From Anaerolineales bacterium (GTDB taxonomy: Bacteria; Chloroflexota; Anaerolineae; Anaerolineales; Anaerolineaceae), in NCBI GenBank assembly GCA_020060485.1, contig JAGVAB010000113.1, positions 1 to 11,227 on the forward strand: a DNA stretch of 11,227 nucleotides, written 5' to 3'. Shown here piece after piece: positions 7,226-11,227 of the stretch. Both the position numbers and the translations under genes were made by a program. Every line of letters starts with the position of its first letter. Position 1 is the first letter of the stretch. The notes beneath the pieces are model-generated. The model was not told the origin of the DNA. It ran no database searches and was given only the letters and a program-made list of their open reading frames with translations.

Positions 7226-7226
7226 T

Positions 7227-8504
7227 ATGGCATACAAGGAAACCTACGATGTGGTCGTGATCGGCTCCGGGCCTGGCGGCCTGGCAGCCGCCATAGCCGC
7301 CCGCCAGAACGGCGCCGAGGATGTGATCGTGCTGGAACGCGATGTGGAATTGGGCGGCATCCTGCTGCAATGCATTCACAACGGCTTTGGCATGGAAGTC
7401 TTTGGCGAAGACCTGCCCGGCCCCAGCTATGCCCAGCGCTATATAGATGAAGCCAAAGCGGCCGGTGTGCAATTCCTGATGGATACCATGGTGCTGGATA
7501 TCACCCCCGAACGGCGCATCTTTGCCACCAGCCGCGGCTCGGTGATCGATATCCAGGCCCGTTCACTGGTGCTGGCAATGGGCTGCCGCGAGCGCACGCG
7601 CGCCCAGGTGCGCCTGCCAGGCACCCGCCCGGCCGGCGTCTACAGCGCCGGCACTGCCCAACGCTGGGTGAATGTGGAAGGCTATATGCCTGGCAACCGT
7701 TTTGTCATTCTCGGGTCAGGCGACATCGGCATGATCATGGCCCGCCGCCTGACCTTCGAAGGTGCCAAAGTGGAACGGGTGCTGGAAGTGATGCCCTACC
7801 TGAGCGGCCTGACCCGCAATTATGTACAATGCCTGCTGGATTTCGACATCCCCTTGCAGTTGCAGCATACCGTGCACCGCATCATCGGCCGCAACCGGGT
7901 GGAAGCGATCGAATCGGTGCAGGTGGACGAGAAATGGCGTCCCATCCCTGGCACCGAGGAAATCATCCCTTGCGATACCCTGCTGCTTTCGGTCGGCCTG
8001 ATCCCCGAGAACGAACTCTCGCGCAAGGCCGGGGTATTGATCGATCCGCTGATCGGAGGCCCATATGTGGATGACCGGTTCCAGACCAATGTGCCGGGCA
8101 TCTTCGCTGCCGGTAATGTGGTGCATGTCTATGACCTGGCAGACTGGGTAACGGAAGCCGGCCTGACCGCCGGAAAATTCGCCGCCGAACACGCCATCCA
8201 GGAACGGCTGCGCCAGCAGCGCCACATTCCAATCAACGCCGGACAAAATGTGCGCTATGTTGTGCCGCACACACTGGACAAGGAAAACCTGGCAGAAAAT
8301 GAGATCCGTTTGCAACTGCGGGTTAAGGCACCCATCGAAACGCCGGTAACCGTGCAGGTGCTGGATGGTGAAAATCTGATCGCCAAAAAAGGCGAACAAT
8401 ATGCCCGTCCTGGCGAAATGATCGAGATCAAGCTCAGTCCAAAACGTCATTTTGATGCCGTTTCGCGGGCTGCCAGTCTGACCGTGCAAGTGGTGGAACG
8501 ATAG
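7227..8504 (+). CDS. FAD/NAD-dependent oxidoreductase partner (GlpB position)
   Basis: This 425-residue pyridine-nucleotide-disulfide-reductase-fold flavoprotein has an FAD motif VVVIGSGPGGLAAAIAARQ (9-27), a conserved QCIHNGFG (48-55), an NAD(P)-binding ILGSGDIG (161-168), and a C-terminal FAD motif VPGIFAAGNV (289-298). After about residue 340 there is a small beta-rich tail. Cys49 has no CxxC partner, so this is not a thioredoxin-reductase-type dithiol enzyme. It starts one base after the upstream stop, with GGAGG at 7216-7220. It probably transfers electrons between NAD(P)(H) and the GlpA-like subunit through Fe-S centres. The trio of GlpA-like protein, this protein and DUF1667 recurs in Thermotoga and clostridia, as far as I recall. 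The exact electron acceptor cannot be read from sequence. Confidence 0.8.
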   Translation: MAYKETYDVVVIGSGPGGLAAAIAARQNGAEDVIVLERDVELGGILLQCIHNGFGMEVFGEDLPGPSYAQRYIDEAKAAGVQFLMDTMVLDITPERRIFATSRGSVIDIQARSLVLAMGCRERTRAQVRLPGTRPAGVYSAGTAQRWVNVEGYMPGNRFVILGSGDIGMIMARRLTFEGAKVERVLEVMPYLSGLTRNYVQCLLDFDIPLQLQHTVHRIIGRNRVEAIESVQVDEKWRPIPGTEEIIPCDTLLLSVGLIPENELSRKAGVLIDPLIGGPYVDDRFQTNVPGIFAAGNVVHVYDLADWVTEAGLTAGKFAAEHAIQERLRQQRHIPINAGQNVRYVVPHTLDKENLAENEIRLQLRVKAPIETPVTVQVLDGENLIAKKGEQYARPGEMIEIKLSPKRHFDAVSRAASLTVQVVER

Positions 8505-8514
8505 GAGGCGAGAC

Positions 8515-8886
8515 ATGGAAGATATCAAACTGATCTGTGTAAGCTGCCCCAAAGGCTGCACATTGAGCGTGAGCAAAGAAGGCAAGACAGTCATTGAAGT
8601 ACGCGACGCCTCCTGCAAACGCGGCGAGGATTATGCCCACCAGGAGATCAGCGACCCGCGGCGCATGGTCGCCAGCACGGTCAAGGTCATCAACGGCATC
8701 CACCCGCTGACACCGGTCTTCACTGCCGCCCCGGTGCCCAAACCGCTCATCTTCGACATCCTGGCCGAGATCCGCAAGGTGGAATTGCAGGCGCCGGTGA
8801 CAACTGAACAAGTGGTCATCGAAAATGTGCTGGGGACAGGCATCAATGTGATCGCCTCTCGCGACATGCCCCGCGTGGCGGGCTGA
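8515..8886 (+). CDS. DUF1667 four-cysteine protein
   Basis: This 123-residue soluble protein matches the DUF1667 family (PF07892). Its N-terminus has CVSCPKGC (Cys8, Cys11, Cys15), and Cys34 follows in ASCKRGEDYA, a spacing suited to a [4Fe-4S] cluster or a metal site. The rest is an alpha/beta domain with HPLTPVFTAAPVPK (63-76) and no membrane segment. AGGAGG at 8503-8508 overlaps the TAG of the preceding gene, 6 bases before the ATG, so translation is tightly coupled. I infer an electron-transfer or assembly subunit for the two flavoproteins upstream. Its biochemical role is not established to my knowledge. Confidence 0.82.
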   Translation: MEDIKLICVSCPKGCTLSVSKEGKTVIEVRDASCKRGEDYAHQEISDPRRMVASTVKVINGIHPLTPVFTAAPVPKPLIFDILAEIRKVELQAPVTTEQVVIENVLGTGINVIASRDMPRVAG

Positions 8887-8918
8887 GCCTGTCTGCCCAA
8901 ACCGTAGGCATACAACTG

Positions 8919-8953
8919 CTCCTGGAGGAATACCTGCGGGAGTAATTTTTTTT
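8919..8953 (+). terminator. Probable intrinsic terminator after the redox operon
   Basis: CTCCTG (8919-8924) pairs with CGGGAG (8937-8942) through five Watson-Crick pairs and one G-U, with a 12-base loop. After TAA it is followed by eight T residues (8946-8953). The stem is short, but the T-run and the position 33 bases after the DUF1667 stop make termination likely. Confidence 0.6.
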
Positions 8954-9022
8954 GTTATGCAGCCGCGATATTAGCGTGCTGGTTTTTACAAATTTTTCAG
9001 ACCCAACCCCCAAATCCGGCGG

Positions 9023-9028
9023 TATACT
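9023..9028 (+). promoter_or_regulatory. Possible -10 box for the kinase gene
   Basis: TATACT (9023-9028) matches 5/6 of the sigma-70 -10 consensus and lies 50 bases before the preferred start codon. No good -35 box is correctly spaced; TTCAGA at 8996-9001 would need a 21-base spacer. A promoter in 8954-9060 is expected because a terminator precedes it. Confidence 0.3.
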
Positions 9029-9077
9029 AAGAACGCAGGCCTGAATCACTGAAAAAAGAAATCCAAGGAATATGCGT

Positions 9078-10973
9078 ATGACCAACTTGATCGGCCAGTT
9101 CATCGGCCGCTATGTCATTCTCGAAAAACTGGGGGAGGGCGGTATGGCTGCCGTTTACAAGGCCCATGACACGCGCCTCGACCGCGACGTGGCCATCAAG
9201 ATCATCCGCACTGATACCCTGGACTCCGATCAATTCCTGGCACGGTTTGAACGCGAAGCCAAAGCCCTGGCCAAATTGCAGCATCCCAATATCGTCAATG
9301 TGATCGATTACGGCGACCACCAGGGGGTGCCCTATCTGGTGATGGAATACATCTCCGGCGGCACACTCAAAGACCTCCTGGGGCACCAGGCTTCCTTTCA
9401 GGAGGCGGCCCGCATTCTGGCGCCGGTAGCACGCGCCCTGGAATTTGCCCACAAGAAGAGCATCATCCACCGTGACATCAAACCCCAAAATATCCTGATC
9501 ACCGAATCGGGCGACCCCATGCTGACCGATTTTGGCATTGCCAAAATACTTGGGCCGGACGCAGGGGTAGACCTGACCATGACCGGCATGGGGTTTGGCA
9601 CACCGGGCTACATGGCCCCTGAACAACTGCTGGGGGCACGGGCCGACAAACGCCTGGATATCTATAATCTTGGGATTGTCTTCTATGAATACATCGCCGG
9701 ACGCAAACCGTTTCGCGTCTCTGATCTTTCAGAAATGCTGCTGAAGGACGATGCTGAAATTGCCGACCAACTCAAGCAGTTTCTGCCCCCCCACCTGCCT
9801 GTGGAAGTAGTGAATACCTTTCTAAAAGTCCTGGCCAAGAACCCCGATGCCCGCTTTCAGGACATGGGGGAATTCGCCGGGGTACTGGAGCAATTCTCCA
9901 GATCCGAGAGTTTGACCCTGTTGAACCCGCAGGGGGAGGTCGACGTCCTGGTGCCATCCAAATGGCGTTTTGCCCACCTGCCAAACTGGGTCAAGGCCGG
10001 ATTATTGGCAGGCGCCATCCTGTCGCTCACTCTGGTCATCGTGGCATGGATCGGTTCCACTCTCTTCCTGCGTTACGCACGACAAAACGATCCGTCGGTG
10101 ATTGCTGACGAGCTTACCCCCGCCCTTACCCAACTTGCCACGACAGAAATGCCGGCCGCACAGCAGGAAAGTATTGCACCCACCACACCAGACCAGGAAC
10201 TTGACTCCCTCGCGTCAGACACTGAACCCGAACCGGATTTCGATGAACATCCTGCAAATCGCCTTTCCGAGATTGACGGCATGGAGCTGGTGCACATCCC
10301 GGCTGGAAAGTTCATTATGGGCTTTGGCACAGGCAGCAGCGGAGAAAGCCCGGCGCACGAGATCATGCTGGATGACTACTGGATCGACCGCACCGAAGTG
10401 ACCAATGCCCAGTATATCCTGTGCGTCGATGCAGGCGTTTGCGCACCGCCAGTATCCAATGGTTCTTATGCCCGGCCGGATTACCACACCAACCCGGCCT
10501 ATGCCAATTATCCTGTCATCTATGTCAATCATGAACAGGCGACCACCTATTGTTCGTGGGCTGGCCGGCGGCTGCCCAGCGAAGCGGAATGGGAAAAAGC
10601 AGCCCGCGGAACAGATGAACGCATCTATCCCTGGGGCAATAACGCACCCAGTCCCAACCTGCTCAATTTCAATCGAAATGTTGGCGATACATCTGCTGTG
10701 GGCAGCTATCCGGACGGTGCCAGCCCGTATGGCGTGCTGGACATGGCCGGCAACGTGGTGGAATGGGTGGCAGACTGGTATGATGCCCGTTACTATCTTT
10801 CCTCCCCATCGCAAAACCCGCCCGGGCCGGTGCAGGGTACCGAGCGCGTCCTGCGCGGCGGTTCGTGGGAAGAACCCAACCTTGCCCGCATTCGCGTGGT
10901 CTATCGCACTTTTCGCCAACCCCAGGCCCGTTCCGAACGCTTTATCGGTTTCCGCTGTGCACTCTCAGAGTGA
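9078..10973 (+). CDS. Transmembrane Ser/Thr kinase with FGE/SUMF1-like domain
   Basis: This is a Hanks-type kinase of 631 residues from ATG 9078; residue numbers below count from ATG 9072. It has a Gly loop GEGGMAAV (21-28), AIK Lys43, HRDIKPQN (133-140), DFG (153-155) and APE (182-184), so it should be active. The activation segment carries Thr residues at 169-177. One hydrophobic span at about 308-333 is a membrane anchor, followed by a Pro/Thr/Glu-rich linker (about 340-400). The C-terminal FGE-sulfatase domain (about 401-631) has PAGKFIMG, EVTNAQY, LPSEAEWEKAARG, DMAGNVVEWV and LRGGSW. The catalytic cysteines of true formylglycine-generating enzyme are absent, so I infer a ligand-binding sensor outside the membrane. 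AAGGA at 9065-9069 is 8 bases from ATG 9078 but only 2 from ATG 9072, favouring 9078. Confidence 0.9.
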   Translation: MTNLIGQFIGRYVILEKLGEGGMAAVYKAHDTRLDRDVAIKIIRTDTLDSDQFLARFEREAKALAKLQHPNIVNVIDYGDHQGVPYLVMEYISGGTLKDLLGHQASFQEAARILAPVARALEFAHKKSIIHRDIKPQNILITESGDPMLTDFGIAKILGPDAGVDLTMTGMGFGTPGYMAPEQLLGARADKRLDIYNLGIVFYEYIAGRKPFRVSDLSEMLLKDDAEIADQLKQFLPPHLPVEVVNTFLKVLAKNPDARFQDMGEFAGVLEQFSRSESLTLLNPQGEVDVLVPSKWRFAHLPNWVKAGLLAGAILSLTLVIVAWIGSTLFLRYARQNDPSVIADELTPALTQLATTEMPAAQQESIAPTTPDQELDSLASDTEPEPDFDEHPANRLSEIDGMELVHIPAGKFIMGFGTGSSGESPAHEIMLDDYWIDRTEVTNAQYILCVDAGVCAPPVSNGSYARPDYHTNPAYANYPVIYVNHEQATTYCSWAGRRLPSEAEWEKAARGTDERIYPWGNNAPSPNLLNFNRNVGDTSAVGSYPDGASPYGVLDMAGNVVEWVADWYDARYYLSSPSQNPPGPVQGTERVLRGGSWEEPNLARIRVVYRTFRQPQARSERFIGFRCALSE

Positions 10974-11078
10974 GGATTGGTTCATTGAGGGCACATCCAC
11001 CAATTGAAAAGTATGACCGGTCAGTTCAAAGAAACGCTGCATGTCCCGGGTGGCAATGATCAGGGATGCTGTATTGAC
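10965..11078 (-). pseudogene. 3' fragment of a PIN-domain (VapC-like) toxin gene
   Basis: On the - strand, 37 codons end at a stop at 10965-10967. The peptide contains SLIIATRDMQRFFELTGHTF followed by QLVDVP. This matches the last strands of PIN ribonuclease toxins (LxTRDxxxF...TG...LV[DN]P), whose final Asp-bearing segment is TRD. Upstream in this frame a TGA follows within three codons, at the edge of the mobile-element sequence, so the rest of the gene is missing here. Its stop region overlaps the convergent kinase gene by 9 bases. The likely cause is insertion of the TnpB element. The match rests on a short segment, so it is moderately sure. Confidence 0.5.
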
Positions 11079-11113
11079 CAGTGATCACTCTGTCGCTTAA
11101 AATCGACAGCTCC
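11074..11113 (-). mobile_element. Putative right end of an IS200/IS605-type element
   Basis: Just downstream of the TnpB stop (on the - strand) lie a 6-bp stem with an 8-base loop (CTGTCG 11090-11095, CGACAG 11104-11109) and the perfect 10-base palindrome AGTGATCACT (11080-11089). Subterminal hairpins near the right end are typical of this single-strand-transposing family. TCAA (- strand, 11077-11074) resembles the right-end cleavage site of IS608. The exact boundary is inferred, placed where PIN-like sequence begins. Confidence 0.45.
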
Positions 11114-11227
11114 TCAAGACACGCTCGACGCAGCCGCCCACGTTAGGTCTTGAACGCCCGATCCAGGCGCGTAGAACGCTTTTTGAAGGATATTTCGGGC
11201 AGCGTTCACATCCCGATCAAGAACTAA
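11114..11227 (-). CDS. tnpB: TnpB (IS200/IS605 OrfB), C-terminal part only
   Basis: The last 37 codons of a - strand gene enter from the right edge and stop at 11114-11116. They begin LDRDVNAARNILQKA, the classic C-terminal RuvC-III motif of TnpB (DRDxNAAxNI), which carries the third catalytic Asp of this RNA-guided endonuclease. It follows the zinc-ribbon, which would lie outside the window. A short tail ends GVQDLTWAAASSVS. The gene is cut by the window, so intactness cannot be judged. By analogy with ISDra2, the guide RNA would overlap this 3' end and the right-end hairpins. Confidence 0.85.
   Translation of the reverse strand, partial: LVLDRDVNAARNILQKAFYAPGSGVQDLTWAAASSVS

Noticed and set aside
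7716..8618. 300-residue open frame on the - strand
   Set aside because: It lies opposite the FAD/NAD oxidoreductase gene, whose + strand frame carries clear motifs. The protein is His/Phe/Gln-rich with no recognisable domain, as expected for a shadow frame in G/C-rich DNA.
9027..9626. 199-residue open frame on the - strand
   Set aside because: It is antisense to the kinase catalytic domain, shows no domain signature, and would run into the kinase promoter region.
10215..10919. 234-residue open frame on the - strand
   Set aside because: It is antisense to the FGE-like domain of the kinase and has no family motif or ribosome-binding site of note.
10405..11007. 200-residue + strand frame overlapping the kinase 3' end
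   Set aside because: It is an out-of-frame reading of the FGE-like domain, Trp/Pro/Arg-rich and without motifs.
1..11227. CRISPR array, tRNA or rRNA genes
   Set aside because: No regularly spaced repeats, tRNA cloverleaf or rRNA-like stretch was seen on either strand.

Overview
The window looks like a piece of an anaerobic or facultative bacterial chromosome, most likely Chloroflexota (Anaerolineae-like). That assignment rests on the general look of the protein families (a large Ser/Thr kinase fused to an FGE/SUMF1 domain, a GlpA-like/FAD-NAD oxidoreductase/DUF1667 trio, an IS630-type transposase). No ribosomal or other phylogenetic marker is present, so it is an inference. Three blocks can be seen.

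Block 1 (1-4671) is relatively A/T-rich (26 of 60 bases are G/C at 2101-2160). After about 420 bases of non-coding DNA with several inverted repeats and a near-consensus promoter (TTGACA-17-TACAAT at 322-350) comes a tight five-gene operon, all on the + strand: a class II (FucA-type) aldolase, a PfkB sugar-phosphate kinase of the FruK/LacC type, a cupin-type (archaeal-type) glucose-6-phosphate isomerase, a ROK sugar kinase and a SorC-family regulator. A strong intrinsic terminator overlaps the regulator's stop codon. Read as a pathway, ROK phosphorylates a hexose, the cupin enzyme isomerises aldose-6-P to ketose-6-P, PfkB adds a second phosphate (or makes ketose-1-P), and the aldolase cleaves the product to DHAP plus an aldehyde. 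This would be a compact upper-glycolysis-like module built from non-standard families, apparently autoregulated. No transporter is encoded here and the true sugar is unknown.

Block 2 (4672-5740) holds a decayed IS630-like transposase on the - strand, with a frameshift and a damaged N-terminus, and then the promoter region of the next operon.

Block 3 (5741 to the end) is more G/C-rich (35 of 60 at 7921-7980). It contains a three-gene redox operon: a GlpA-like FAD oxidoreductase with a C-terminal BFD-like [2Fe-2S] domain missing its fourth cysteine, a GlpB-position FAD/NAD oxidoreductase, and a small four-cysteine DUF1667 protein. It ends at a terminator. A separately transcribed transmembrane Ser/Thr kinase follows, with an external, non-catalytic FGE-like domain. 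Its 3' end overlaps by 9 bases the convergent 3' end of a broken PIN-domain (VapC-like) toxin gene. The PIN fragment abuts the right end of an IS200/IS605-type element, whose TnpB gene (C-terminal 37 residues, with the RuvC-III motif) runs off the window.
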